Shown piece by piece: positions 33,845-46,081 of a stretch of 64,000 nt of DNA. Under the pieces are notes generated by a model. It made no database searches, was not told the origin of the DNA, and saw only the letters and a program-made list of their open reading frames with translations. The stretch comes from Calonectria ilicicola. Its lineage: Eukaryota; Ascomycota; Sordariomycetes; Hypocreales; Nectriaceae. The translations under genes were made by a program, and so were the position numbers. Numbering within the stretch: the first letter of the stretch is position 1; every line of letters begins with the position of its first letter. The stretch spans positions 2,170,001 through 2,234,000 of the forward strand of contig CP085833.1 of NCBI GenBank assembly GCA_020809705.1, written 5' to 3'.

Positions 33845-36683
33845 ATGACATCCAACATATTTTCTCGGATCGCTCCCCCTTCAAGAACCTCCCGATCATT
33901 TTACGAACAGCTTCGCTCCAACGACGACGGCTTCGCGGACGACCATCTTGGGGTGGACGAAGAGAATCTAGGTCAAAACTTCAACGATTTTGATGCAGCA
34001 GGCCTTGCAGCAGGTGATAGTAGAATCACAGTCGATAGCGCCGCATTTGACGGCAAGGATAATCTTCGAAGCACACGCCAAATCGGCACCCACGTACGAA
34101 ACCCCAGCGGACCGACACCAAGATGGCAAATCAACGATGAAGACGCAGACAATGATGTGCCAGCATCCCTGTTGGTGGAGAATAATGAAACCGAGAGCCA
34201 CCAAACAGTATCATCGAAACACCCACGGCGATCAAATACACGTTCCCATGTTCCTGCCGGACCATCATCAGCAACGGCGCAGGCCCAGTGGGAGGCGGTT
34301 ACTACACAACAGCGACTGCACAGAGACGACCCATTAGTTAACCCTTCTGGATCACAACCAAGGCCCTTAATGAGAGGGGTAATATCAGGTAGCCCTAGGG
34401 AAAAGGCCCTTTGGAGATGGGTCAACACCTCAAACTTGGATAGTTTTATGCGAGACGTGTACGATTATTATGAGGGAGGAGGATTGTGGTGTATCTTGTG
34501 CGCCAACGCCCTATGGTTACTGTGAGTATCGAGTCTGATATGCCTTTTTGTCCATGGCAATATATGCTAATGATTCGATAGCGAAACTCTCTTCGTGGCT
34601 ATACTGCTGACGTTTCTCTGTCAATGTGTCGACTACTCGAAGGTTCCCCACAGCCGATCACTAAGCCAAGTTGTAATCCCACAGTGTACCAGCACAATGT
34701 CTGGGGCCTGGAATCTTGGAATTTGGCTATACTCTTTCTTCTTTATCTGGAAATCGGTCCAGTATTTTATCGAAATCCGGCGTCTTCTTCACATTCGCGA
34801 CTTTTACAGCTATCTTTTAGACATTCCAGAGCAAGATATGCAATCCGTGTCATGGCAGGACATTGTGGCCCGGATTATGACCCTACGAGACCAGAACCCG
34901 AAGACAGCCACCAACATATCGCCCAGCCTTCGGCGGTTCATTGGAAGCCAGTCCAAGGAGCGACTTGATGCTCATGATATAGCCAACCGATTGATGCGCA
35001 AGGAAAACTACCTTATCGCAATGATCAACAAAGATATTTTAAATCTTTCACTCCCGGTGCCATTTTTGGCAGGCCGCCAATTATTTTCTAAGACCATGGA
35101 GTGGTATTTGCATTATTGCATTCTTGACATGGCATTCAATGAGCTGGGACAGGTTCAACAAGATTTCCTTCGTGCAGATCGAAGAGGATTGCTTAGCCAG
35201 AAGCTGAAACAACGCCTCTATTTTGCCGGATTTTTAAACCTCATATTCGCACCAGTAGTATTGGCCTATGTCATCATTGTCTATTTTTTCACATATTACT
35301 ATGTAAGGGGCATCTACGCTCACGTGTAAAAATCTACTTCTAACTTCTTTTTTATAGGAATACCAAAAGGACCCTAAATTAGCGGCAGCACGCAAATATA
35401 CATCTCTTGCCGAGTGGAAGTTCCGCGAATTTAACGAGCTTCCACACATCTTCTACGAAAGGCTTCACATGTCCGTTCCATTTGCGACCCGATACATCGA
35501 CCAATTCCCCAAAAGAATGACCGAAGACATCGCTCGCAGCATTGCATTCATGACTGGTGCAATCACAGCTATTCTGGCCGTGGTATCGGTATTAGACTCG
35601 GAACTCTTTCTGAGTTTCGAGATAACCAAAGACCGTACGGTCCTCTTCTATTTGGGTGTCTTTGGTGCCATCTGGGCCATTTCAAGAGGCATGGTTTCAG
35701 AAGAAACACTTGTGTTCAACCCAGAATATGCACTGCGAAGTGTCATTGAATACACACATTACATGCCTGATCATTGGAATGGCAGATTGCATAGCTTTGA
35801 AGTAAAGATGGAGTTTGCAGAACTGTATAAAATGAAGGTGGTGATATTCCTTGAGGAAGTCATGGGCATCATTACAACCCCTATGCTGCTTCTTTTCTCC
35901 TTACCCAAATGCAGTGACCAGATTATTGACTTCTTCCGTGAATTTACTATTCACGTTGATGGCCTTGGATACGTGTGCTCTTTTGCTGTATTTGATTTCC
36001 AAAAAGGTGTTGGTAACACAGGACAGCAGGGCATGCCTCGGGATGTACGAGAAGAATACTACTCAACAAAACATGGGAAGATGGCGGCATCATATTATGG
36101 ATTCATTGATAACTATGTCATAAATCCCAAGACAGGTATACCTGGTCACATACCACCGGGTTCTCGGCAAACTTTCCACCCTCCCCCGGCTTTCCCTGGA
36201 CTAAATTCGCCAACTCTAGCAGCAGATATGCAAAATTCACAGGCCGGGCGAGCAGATGTAGGAAGAACAAGAAGCCGGGCTCCAGTGCCCGGAAGAGGGA
36301 CGCGGCCTGGGTCATCAATTCCCCCACCGTCTCCTATGGCCTCTATTTTGTTGGATCAACACCATCAACCATCCGTTCCAGCGAATTCTGGGGCGCGAAG
36401 CTTATACTGGTCAAGGCATCCTCGCGGGGGATATCGTGGGGAAAGTCAAATTATTGAGGAGTCAATGGAAGGGGGTGCTCAAGACCGAAGACTACTGGTA
36501 GAAGAGTCCGTATATGAGGGCGGTGGCATATTGGGTGAATCTACATGGGAAACATCACCAGGGAAGGATCTTTCCAGAGAAAACAGTGCCGCCAATACGG
36601 AGGAAGCGGAAGCTGGTGTCCTTGGGCTGATCTATCAGTTGCGACAAACGCAGCGACCTCGCCGAGGTGCCGGCATGGTATGA
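33845..36683 (+). CDS. ATG9: Autophagy membrane protein ATG9 (lipid scramblase)
   Basis: Multi-spanning vesicle protein that seeds the phagophore and scrambles lipids. Exons are 33845-34521, 34582-35302 and 35358-36683 (2724 nt, 907 aa), with introns of 60 and 55 nt. A long disordered N-terminus leads to ALWRWVNTSNLDSFMRDVYD and the first membrane helix. Core features are NLGIWLYSFFFIWKSVQYF, IANRLMRKENYLIAMINKD, the reentrant and C-terminal helices around TRYIDQFPKRMTEDIARSIA, and VFNPEYALRSVIEYTHYMPD. The conserved cytosolic block ends near YCFID-like ASYYGFIDNY. The C-terminal 190 residues are Pro/Ser/Gly-rich with GRTRSRAPVPGRGTRPGS. The start was chosen as the first in-frame ATG with conserved following sequence. 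Confidence 0.95.
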
Positions 36684-39600
36684 AATCGAGCCCACCAGAT
36701 AACAACCGAATGCTACTTTTTGAGTCCTTATTTACGGGCATGTTCTTGTGTTTGGGATGCAGATCCCTGCGTTCATTGGTAGCAAATGGGCTTATAGCCT
36801 TAACTGATACTAGAGACAAAATGAGAAATCCTCTTGATATCTATAGAGGTATGCGACAATTGTGCTTTTTTGGACGGTCGTGTCTGCCTGAGAAAAAAAA
36901 AAACATCTTCATGCATATGAGCGAAATCACCATGAACACCTTTGGAATTGGATACCATCCCGGAGCGTTGAGTAGACCTGGAATAGAAATATGTTTGTTC
37001 AAACGGTACAGAGCGACTCCTTATTCGCTTTAAATGGGCGCTTACGTGTCTACTACAAAGTCATCCTCAAGCAGGTAGCAGGATTGCAAAGTCTTCGTAT
37101 TATATTGCGTCATTTCTCTCAGTCAAAGAAGAGGGAGTTCCTAATAGAGAAAGCGACCAGAATACGGGACTTGAAGGACTAAGGGCATTGTTATACGGTC
37201 GAGTACGGTCTGGAGGGGATTGCTGGAGCTGAACGGCTTGAGTGACGACAAGATTGAATTGAATGTCTTGTTCGCCGTATACTCTTGGGACACGATAGCC
37301 AATCCGGTTTTCTTTGCTAGACAAGACGTCTGGTAGCATGGGTGCCAGTACTACGACTCAAGTAACTAATAGGTCATATGATTCTTTTCTAGCACACCAA
37401 TACTCCAAAATCGACAAGAATATGACCTGAATAATTGACATAGGCTTTACTGAATAAGTAAAAAGCCCTGGATTCTGTTTTTTCTATTTTTTTTTAAAAA
37501 AAAAGAAGGAGAAAAGACGAGTGTATAGTATTATAGATCAATGAAATTGTATAACATCGTTGCAGCTGGCAGTGGGGAAGTCAGGATTAGAATGTTCACA
37601 ATTAGTACACAATGCGACGGACGCGTGAGGAATGTGTTAAGATGCTACTGCGTTGTGCCGATTTGATTCGTTGGACGAGAATTACTTATTAGATCGAGAA
37701 CAAGGCGTGCATCGAAAAATTGCTCCCGAGTCGAATTTATAGTAAGCATGAGTGTCCTCCTGCCCCTCTTCCTTCTTCCCTCTCTTCCTTCCATTTCCTG
37801 TCTTGGTTTAGCTCTGACATGAAATTCCAGTGATAGAGTTTAGTAGTCCCAAGATAAACTAGCTAGTCTTGAGGCTTGTTCAATCAAGCATGGGAAAGAG
37901 GTTTTTGCATGCATCTGTTCGGGCAGACATGGGGCTCAAGATGGAGGAAAAAAAAACAAGACGTTAATTGTGGCATTATGAGACTGATCAGATTTGATCC
38001 GGTCATTAGATTGATTAGATTAGGAGTGGATCTGGGCCGGGGTGCCGGGGTAAACCTGCTAAACGTGTGAGAGGACCAAAACACACATGAAGGGGCAGGC
38101 AGCGATGAATGGCCAGGGTAGTTCGACAATCAGGGCGCCAGATTTATCATTGGCACAAAGCAATACGACGGGAACATTACGGATGGACCATCGGATCAAT
38201 TGGGGCAAGGCGGTAAAGATGTCACTCCGTGGGGGGAAGCCGTAACCTGAGCTGATTGATAACCTAATTATTGTGAACGTCAGCTTGTGCATATTGCAAT
38301 GCCCTAAATAGATGGGCGGGTCAGGACAGGGGTGCAGAGATATGTACTAAGAACATTTTCTCGTCATAATTTTCTTTTCTTTTCTCTAAAGCCATGAATC
38401 CTTGCGATTGGTTCTTGGCAGGGCGTGCAAGATTTTGTTCGAGTCCAGGATTGTTCTGGGATGGAACACATAATGGAATCTTCAGAAACCTACTTAGGTG
38501 CTTGCTTTAAAAAACATCTAATAATGGCATTACTGTGTCAAATCATTATTATATCCTACTGCGCTCGGGTGCAAACATGAGTGAGAAAGATGGATTGGTG
38601 CAATGAAGGGATTCTTTCGGGATGGGAGTGATATTTAGCGGTTAGTTTGTGCTAAACAGATGAGAACGGGGTGGGGGGTAGGAAAAAAAAAAAAAAAAAA
38701 AAAAGAGAGAGAGAGAGAGAGAGAACAAGTCAGAAGGGTGTCTTGTAGGCTCAGACATACAGCCAAGGCGACTTTCCTCATTGGCAAGGCGAGTGTGTGG
38801 TAGGGATCATAGCTGTCGTGGTAGTCAGGTGGGTGCCCATCTCGCGTACCCTGGTGGAGTGTGCAGCGGCTCCAACCGGGTTGAAAACAACCAGGTAACT
38901 TCGGGGCAAAGGCTCACAAACCTATACACTTGGGGTTTCTGGATTCTGGCAACTTGTCATGGCATAGTTCTACACATAACTCATGGTCCTCTCATGGATG
39001 TCCTTAATATTGGAGAGATGTATATGGTTATATTAGATGGCACGTTTGTAACAGGCCAAGTAGCGGCTAGCATTTTTGTTTTGGGGGGCTGGGGAGAGTT
39101 GGCGCAGTAAAATGAGGGATTAGTACAAATATTGCATGGGTCTAAATCCTTGGATTTAAGACTAGCAAACAGCATCTGGGTCTGAAAGCAAGAATTACAT
39201 CACATCCTGGGCCAGAATGACAGTAAGTCCAGAAGGGAGATTTTGGAGCGCTCAAGGAATGAGGTTGGGCAGAACAGGGCATTTCCGGGATTCGGATTTT
39301 CATTTGTCATGAAGCCAACGTGGGTGGTGCATGGTAGCTAGCCCTTGGCTCAGAAACGACACCTAGCATATAATCGCATTGGTAGAATCAAGCAGGAAAT
39401 CACCGTGAAAGTTTCGCGGTGAATTGCTTCCTCACCCACTCACGTCGGTGGAGAAATACAAAAAAGGGTAACTGAGCAAAGGGACCTCGGCGCTAGCGGG
39501 CTGTCGCCACCGAGCTTTTGGCCCTCCCCGCACCGAGCAGATGCTCCGTTAAACGATGATACGTTGGGAAGTTTAGTGGGTGCATGGGCGACTAGGCATG

Positions 39601-40221
39601 TCCCTCTCAGGCTTCAATATACGGCGGCCCTGGATACAGCCCTGTAGCGGCTGTGGTTGCTGCTGCATCGCCGCCGCCAAACTGCCCGGACTCCGAGGCC
39701 GTAAACGGAGCAGCACAAGCCACGCCCACCCCAGGAAATTTTTCTAGATAACAGCTACTCACTTTCCGCCTCATCGCTTGCTCCATCGCCCGCCCACCCT
39801 GCTTTTGTCCACTTGCTCGGCCTTTGTGTTTTTTTTTCCTATTGCTGCCGATCCTCGCAACAATATCCAAAATCAAGACAGGCATTCAAGGGATCCCTCA
39901 GCTCACCTTTCGACCTCTCCGCTCAATCGATTGTTCACACTTCTCCATCGCCGCCGCATTCGACCCAGCATCCCGCCTCCAGTCACCTAGCGACCCCGGT
40001 CGAATCGAGCGCCGTCAATTGCACGGCTTGCGTCTTATCTCATCCTCGTCGCCTCCCTCGTCGACCTCGACATACCGTTCGCGGCTCTCGCCCGTTCGTT
40101 TTTACGCATAAATTGCTCGTCATCTAGTCTATAGCGGCCATTGCTCGGCCGTCGCCCAGCTGTCAATCTGGCTACCCTCCAATCCAAGCCCTTCGGCGGA
40201 GCATCGGAAGCTGTGGCCGCC
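36684..40221. other. 3.5-kb gene-poor region between ATG9 and the MRS3/4 carrier gene
   Basis: The longest intergenic stretch in the window. It contains a T then A tract (about 37487-37504), a run of 22 A followed by about ten GA units (38683-38724), and the CT-rich leader of the downstream carrier gene (39780-40221). A 79-codon minus-strand frame at 37100-37339 starts with a true ATG and looks somewhat protein-like, but no family was recognised. Other frames (38781-39110, 39607-39885) show no domain. A long non-coding RNA or an unrecognised multi-exon gene cannot be ruled out. Confidence 0.45.
38683..38724. repeat. A22 tract followed by GA dinucleotide repeat
   Basis: 22 consecutive A are followed directly by about ten GA units. 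A simple-sequence patch of this purine-only kind is prone to length variation. Confidence 0.95.
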
Positions 40222-41605
40222 ATGGCCCAGCCAAGTGCAGAGCCGGTCGAGGACTACGAGTGAGTGCCCTCTCCCTTGCTCAACACTCGCCAGCTTTAGG
40301 AGTGCTGGTGATGTGGAATTGACACTGACTTGCATCGCCCCTCAGCTATGAATCTCTCCCGCCCAATTTTTCCCTGCTGCAAAACATGGCAGCAGGTGCT
40401 TTCGCCGGCATAGCCGTATGCTGCCCTGATTTCTTTGGATACCATCCGCCTGAAACTGATTGAACCTTGGTCATATAGGAACACACTGTCATGTACCCCA
40501 TCGATGCGATCAAGGTTAGACATGGTAGTTTATCGCTTATTCAACTAGTTACTGACCTATATTTGCCAGACGCGAATGCAGATTCTCAACCCAAGCACGA
40601 CTCCTGCATATTCGGGCGTCCTGCGCAACACCATTCAAATTGCCAAGACAGAAGGTGTTTTCAGTTTATGGCGTGGCATGTCCAGCGTCATTGTTGGTGC
40701 TGGTAGGACTGTCTCTACTTCTCAATGCAGCATGCCCGACTAACTGTGCCTCCAGGTCCCGCTCACGCCGTTTACTTTGCAACATACGAGGCTGTTAAGC
40801 ACGCTATGGGCGGAAATCAAGCCGGTGTTCACCACCCTCTTGCAGCTGGTGAGTTCTTTGCAACTCCATCCAACTTTGAATGTAGGCTAATTTGTAAATG
40901 CCTCAGCAACCAGTGGCGCTGCCGCTACTATTGCCAGCGACGCTTTCATGAACCCCTTTGATGGTACGTTGAATCCGATGGAGACGCCTCATTGAAATGG
41001 CGCTCTTGGCACACTGTTGCTCACATGCCTGGCCCATAGTTATCAAGCAGCGCATGCAAATCCAAAACTCCAGCAAAATGTACAGATCTATGATTGATTG
41101 CGCCAAGTACGTTTACAAGACTGAAGGATTGGGCGCCTTTTACATTTCGTACCCGACAACTCTGTCCATGACAGTCCCGTTTACCGCCCTTCAATTCCTC
41201 GCATACGAATCGATTTCCACCGCGATGAACCCCGAAAAGTCCTACGACCCTCTCACTCACTGTCTGGCTGGTGCTGTTGCTGGTGGGTTTGCCGCTGGTC
41301 TTACCACACCCATGGACGTTATCAAAACCATGTTGCAGACCCGGGGCACCTCATCCGACCCTGAAGTGAGGCGCGTGAACAGTTTCATTGGTGGATGCCG
41401 TCTCCTTTACCAGAGAGCTGGATTCCTCGGGTTCTTCAAGGGTGTTCGTCCACGAATAGTCACTACAATGCCCAGCACTGCCATTTGTTGGTCTGCCTAT
41501 GAATTCTCGAAGTAAGTCATTCAGTCCATTTCACAGCCAAGCACATTCGCCAATACTTATTTTCTTTACAGGGCCTACTTCATCAAGCGAAATGATGCTT
41601 CGTGA
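40222..41605 (+). CDS. MRS4: Mitochondrial iron carrier, MRS3/MRS4 (mitoferrin) family
   Basis: Inner-membrane solute carrier (SLC25) that brings iron into the matrix for Fe-S and haem synthesis. Eight exons: 40222-40259, 40346-40415, 40479-40514, 40570-40702, 40756-40848, 40907-40963, 41040-41511 and 41572-41605 (933 nt, 310 aa). Three carrier repeats each hold a PxDxxK-type motif: MYPIDAIKTRMQ, MNPFDVIKQRMQ and TTPMDVIKTMLQ. Family-typical sequence includes GAGPAHAVYFATYEAVK and YPTTLSMTVPFTALQFLAYE. All eight exons join in frame. Most of the introns lie in the N-terminal half. The long CT-rich 5' leader fits a well-expressed gene. Assignment to MRS3/4 rather than another SLC25 carrier is by sequence pattern. 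Confidence 0.93.
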
Positions 41606-42541
41606 TGTCCCTTCACGCACTCATGCAATACATGCTTCTGGAGCGAATTTGGAAGGGCAGGTCTGTGGTAGTCGAATAGAGCCCATTGCTCTTAGGTTCC
41701 ATTAGACAACCAAAAGCAATCAAAAGGCACCAAAGTCGGTGGCGGGGCGACCGCGACAACAACTATGACTACACCCTTCGCTTCGATACTCCTAGACGCT
41801 TTCTTCCATTCGGCGTTTGTCGGTCCTGCCTTGAACTACCACGAAAGAGGGAGTAGACGCAACACCAACCTGCTTTTTGGAGCAGAAATCAGGGCGAAGG
41901 ACCAGATATGCGACGGACGTGTGTACATAAAATCTCCAAATCTTACTATGGGGCTTCGGGTCGGTTATGGTTAGATGGGGAACGAGTCGCCTGTGATATG
42001 TTTGGGCCGTAATATTATGTCAAAATACATCAACGCGCTTGGGACCCGGCAGACTTGGTGTCGTGGTGGGCGCGTGTTTTTTTTTTTTGGGATTTTGTGC
42101 GAACAATTGTTTTCGATGCTGTGTATGTGATGCATAGCATGCTGGTGTGACGGAGTTCGGCTTGATTCCGCCATAGCACCCTTATTTGGGGCGAACTGTG
42201 ATCGCCTTCTGGTCTAGTCGCCGACCTCGGCGTTGCCTATGAGTTACCATTGCATGCACAGCTAACATGCTGGGCACTGGCTGTAGTTTTGGACATGGCA
42301 CGGTATACCAACATGTAGCCAAGAACCATTTCAAATGGGATGAAAGAAACTATGCGTAGGTTAAGCTCAACGTCGAATAAATGTGCATAGAAACTAACTA
42401 AGACAATAATGGACCAACACCAAAACACCGGCCAAGCTTGCACTGGCCTTCTTTTTATCATTCCGTGCTTGATCATCTATTCCCACGCATCATTAGCCCC
42501 TCCCCTTCATGAACCGGATGAAAGGGCCCAGATGCATCAGT
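41606..42541. other. Convergent 3' region between the MRS3/4 gene and the DNAJC3-like gene
   Basis: 936 bp. A short T run lies near 42077-42087. No credible gene was seen. Confidence 0.55.
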
Positions 42542-44159
42542 TTAAAACCCAAATTGTTGCCCTCCAAACTGGAACTTGAACTGCTGGCCGCCGCCGGGAC
42601 CGCCTTGCTGGAACATGAAGGGGTGTCCACCAGCACCGCCAAAGGGGTTGCCCTGGAAGGGGTTTCCGCGGGGCTCCTGAGAGTTAGGGTCATCGCCACG
42701 ATCAAAGCGCGCGCGGAGCTCGGGGTTGCTGAGGACTTCATAGGCTTCATTAATGGCCGCCATCTTTTTCTCGGCCTCCTCCTTGGTGATACCTTGTTTG
42801 GCAGCCTTGTCTGGGTGGTACTGCTTGGAAGCCCTACGGTATGCTGATTTGATCTGGCGCTCGTCGGCATCGCTGGGCACGTCGAGAACCTTGTAGTAGT
42901 CCTTTGTCTTACTGCGCTTGAGAGCAACCTGAGCTTTTTGGAGGATGGATTGAACCTTGTCCTTGAGATCAGGCCGGGCCTCAGCAGCTTTCTGGAGCGT
43001 GTGGATGGCAGCCTCAAACAGTTCCTCCTTGAGCTGTCTTTTTCCCTGGTGAAGTAGACCCCAGAATGAATCGGGATTGATGTTGAGGGCATGCTCGCAG
43101 TGTTTGGGCGCTTCCTTGTGATTGGACTATGTATAGCGTTAGTAGGCAGAACAGAAATTGCGAACACTGGCATACCTCTGAATACGCCTGACAGGTCAGC
43201 TCGATCACCTCCTCCAACAGCTTCATCCTTGCGTTTGTTGGAATTGTCCCCTTTTGCATGAGTTCCTCAACCTGCTCCCGCATCTGGGGGTATAGTCCTG
43301 GCTCACTATCGGTGCCCATGAGAGATCGCCCGGCCGTTGTGGTTTGTCCTCGCTTCAATTGACCCAGGATCTTGTTGTATGCCTTCTGAATAGCCTTTTC
43401 TTGTTTATGTAGTTTCTTGCAGATTTTGGAGTCGGGATCAGAATGCAAACACTTGCGCACCTGGGCTAAGCCGTTGTCCAAGTCTCCCATTCCGTAGAAG
43501 GTTGTGGCAGAGATGACAATATGGGGCAGGGTGTTTCCTGGTCGAAGATGCAAAACATGCTGCAAGTCACTCATACCCTCCTCGATCTCACCACGCTTAA
43601 AGCGACATCTCGATCGAAGCTCTCGAAGGTCGGCAGACCTGGGAGCAACCAAAATAGCGGTTCCAGCTTGCGTCACACACTCATCCCACCTCTCGGTCTT
43701 CTCAGCAATAGCGGCGAGGCCGGCAGCAAGCTTGGCATCCTCCAGTTCCTTGACCTGGGGCGAATCTGGGCCTCGACTACCAGTCTGATATTGGGCTCTC
43801 GCACCGTCCCAATCACCAGCACGGGCCTTGATCTTGGCGAGCTGGAGATGGGCGCCTTCGAAGTTGGGCTTGATGCTAAGAACCTTGTTGAAATCGTCAG
43901 TAGCCTGTGTGGTTCGCCCGAGAGAAAGATATGTCGTCGCGCGCTTGAAGAGGGTCAGGTAGTTGGAGGGATCGCGGGCGAGGGCGGCATCGTAGTACAC
44001 GAGGGCTTCGCTAGTTTCGCCTCGGGAGAGGTGCGACTGCGCTGACGAAAGGAGCGAGGAGACAGGTAAATCGGCTGGGATATCTTTGATTTGAAGGGCA
44101 TTGGCAGATGCTAGGAGGGTCGTGGCAGCTAAGGCCAATGTCGAGAGGTTGAGATGCAT
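42542..44159 (-). CDS. ER-lumenal TPR and J-domain protein (DNAJC3/p58IPK-like)
   Basis: Co-chaperone of BiP/Kar2 in the endoplasmic reticulum lumen. Exons are 44159-43176 and 43126-42542 (1569 nt, 522 aa) with a 49-nt intron. A signal peptide (MHLNLSTLALAATTLLASA) starts the protein. Tetratricopeptide repeats follow, for example AQSHLSRGETSEALVYYDAA and FKRATTYLSLGRTTQATDDF, across roughly residues 30-390. The J domain (TKDYYKVLDVPSDADERQIK and YHPDKAA with the HPD motif) lies at about 405-475. A Gly/Phe/Gln-rich tail (NPFQGNPFGGAGGHPF) ends the protein without an HDEL signal. In animals p58IPK also modulates eIF2alpha kinases; that role is not established in fungi. Induction by the unfolded-protein response is likely but no clear element was identified. 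Confidence 0.92.
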
Positions 44160-45033
44160 GGTAGCTGTTGTATCGCGATGTATGCGTTGTCGGGCTCGTG
44201 TCCAGCAATGATCGTCAAGAAAACGAAATGTAAGTAGAGGACGGCAAGGTGGAAAACCTAACCTCGACAGGCAAATCTAATTCGATGCAAAACACATGGA
44301 TCCGGAGAATGAAGGGCGGTTGCACTGTCGGCGACGGCGACAAAAACGGTCCAAGAGGACGGATATTATAAAGGACACAATTGGCATTTAAGGACAGCGA
44401 AGCCGTCAACCAACCTGAAGTCCAAGACCGGAAAAGGCTACGATTCACAAATGGGTCAGGCCCACTGGGGACAGTGACGCGGGACAAGACCCAGGCCATC
44501 ATGATTGCCCACGCTGTCCTTTCCCAGCTGTTAGCTAAGAACCCCTGCCTGTCACGAAAGCTGCGTGGTGGCACTGTGTACCTAGCTATCTGCGCTTTCT
44601 CAGGGTACATGCACATCTGTGTGGTGCAGATACATGGTTAGCGGCGGGCGCTATACGGTTCCTACCTAGGCATCCAGGGGGCTGGAAGCGTTGGTGATTC
44701 CCTGTCCAGACCCAACCGCACCAACCACACACTCGCCAGGGTTGTCGAGTCCCTCAGTACAACATCTCGAGTCAAACACCACCCGACGAGGCCCGGCTAG
44801 TATTGAATCATACCGCGCAGTCTTTCTCCTAATGGCCTGGTTTCCCTGCACCACCTTCGTCGATCGATAGCTTCACACCAACACTCTACGGCCCTCAGAT
44901 CTGGCCTGACAATCACCAACGCCGTCAATTGCAGTATTTGAGCAGCAGGTGGAATTTGTACCTTCCTACCCCCCGCTCTTCATTCAACTTGCTAGATCTC
45001 CGTCGTCCCAATCGCCAAGTCCTTGCGCGGAAG
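44160..45033. promoter_or_regulatory. Divergent intergenic region between the DNAJC3-like and HAUS1-like genes
   Basis: 874 bp shared promoter space. A TGACGCGG sequence near 44475 is similar to, but not identical with, UPR elements of the TGACGTG type, so it is only a hint. No gene was recognised. Confidence 0.45.
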
Positions 45034-45963
45034 ATGGCTCACCACCACCACTCCCGTCACCTTTCCCAGGACTCTGCCATCTTCTCGCCGTCTGTCGCCC
45101 GCATCGCCGCCTCCACTGCCCGCGATTGGTCATACATCGACTCATGGCTTGCCACCAAGTTCCACCCTCGCCCTGTTCCCACCTTCGAACGAAATCAGGA
45201 TACTCTCAAGACTCTCCTTGCCCTCGCCTCTCTCAATGAAGCTGCCGATGAGGAGCGCAACCTAGTCGCCCAGTCCGAGGCTGCTGCGCTCAAGGAGTTG
45301 TCAAGCACATCTCCATCTACTGGGGCAGATCAGCGCCGCCCACTCAGAGAGGGACTGCTCGACGCAGTTCAGCACAATCTGCCTGCTGAAGGTCACACTG
45401 CTCTCGATGCCATGGCCAACATGTCTCTACAACTCGGGGTCGCCTACCCAGAGCCCGAGTCTCTTGGGCGTCGTATGGTCAAACTTCAAGCAAGCATTCA
45501 AGAGACAGAGCAAATGAAAGCCCGTGTCGACACCATCCACCGCCATATCGAAGAGGAAACATCACGAATTAGTAACCTGCTTCGCCAGGTGCAGGGTGAC
45601 AACTATAGGCCCCCAGCTCACCTCGCTAAGCAAAATCTGGACCTACAACGCAAAGTCAAGACTATGTCGGCTAAATTACCTGACCTCCAAGACCGAGCTG
45701 CTGCTTTAGCAAGCTCTACCAACTCCTCACATCCCACCACTGCTGATATCGCCCGAGACGAACAGGAGTACTTGCTTATCCTCGGGCAAAAAAAGGAGCT
45801 TGAACATCAGGTAGCCTCCTTCCATGGACTGCCTAGCAACCCTGATATGGCCCGAACCGAGCTTGATGCCCTCCGTGGCCAGTTACGCAACATCACTTCC
45901 CACCGAGATGCTGTATTTGAAGGCCTGGTGGAACGTGAAAGTCCTGTCAAACGGCGTAGGTGA
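45034..45963 (+). CDS. HAUS1-like augmin complex subunit (coiled-coil protein)
   Basis: Single exon, 309 aa. The N-terminal segment SPSVARIAASTARDWSYIDS, then WLATKFHPRPVPTFERNQDT and LKTLLALASLNEAADEERNL, resembles the HAUS1 family found in filamentous fungi and animals. Augmin binds spindle microtubules and recruits gamma-tubulin to branch them. The rest is predicted coiled coil with heptad-like stretches (VKLQASIQETEQMKARVDTI, RTELDALRGQLRNITSHRDA) and a basic C-terminus (ESPVKRRR). ATG 45034 follows a long leader; the upstream in-frame codons have no good ATG context. If HAUS1 is wrong, another spindle or kinetochore coiled-coil protein is the likeliest alternative. Confidence 0.7.
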   Translation: MAHHHHSRHLSQDSAIFSPSVARIAASTARDWSYIDSWLATKFHPRPVPTFERNQDTLKTLLALASLNEAADEERNLVAQSEAAALKELSSTSPSTGADQRRPLREGLLDAVQHNLPAEGHTALDAMANMSLQLGVAYPEPESLGRRMVKLQASIQETEQMKARVDTIHRHIEEETSRISNLLRQVQGDNYRPPAHLAKQNLDLQRKVKTMSAKLPDLQDRAAALASSTNSSHPTTADIARDEQEYLLILGQKKELEHQVASFHGLPSNPDMARTELDALRGQLRNITSHRDAVFEGLVERESPVKRRR

Positions 45964-46081
45964 CGATTATCACAATTATTCCCGGGCAAGGATATTCGAA
46001 TACCTGCCTAACACTAAGCGGATTACATGTTCGCTTTCATGACCAAACAAGACAAGTACTCCTAAAATCATCTAGCCCCCA
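45964..46081. other. Tight convergent 118-bp spacer between the HAUS1-like gene and VAC14
   Basis: The stops of two convergent genes are only 118 bp apart, so their 3' UTRs very probably overlap as antisense transcripts. Confidence 0.75.
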
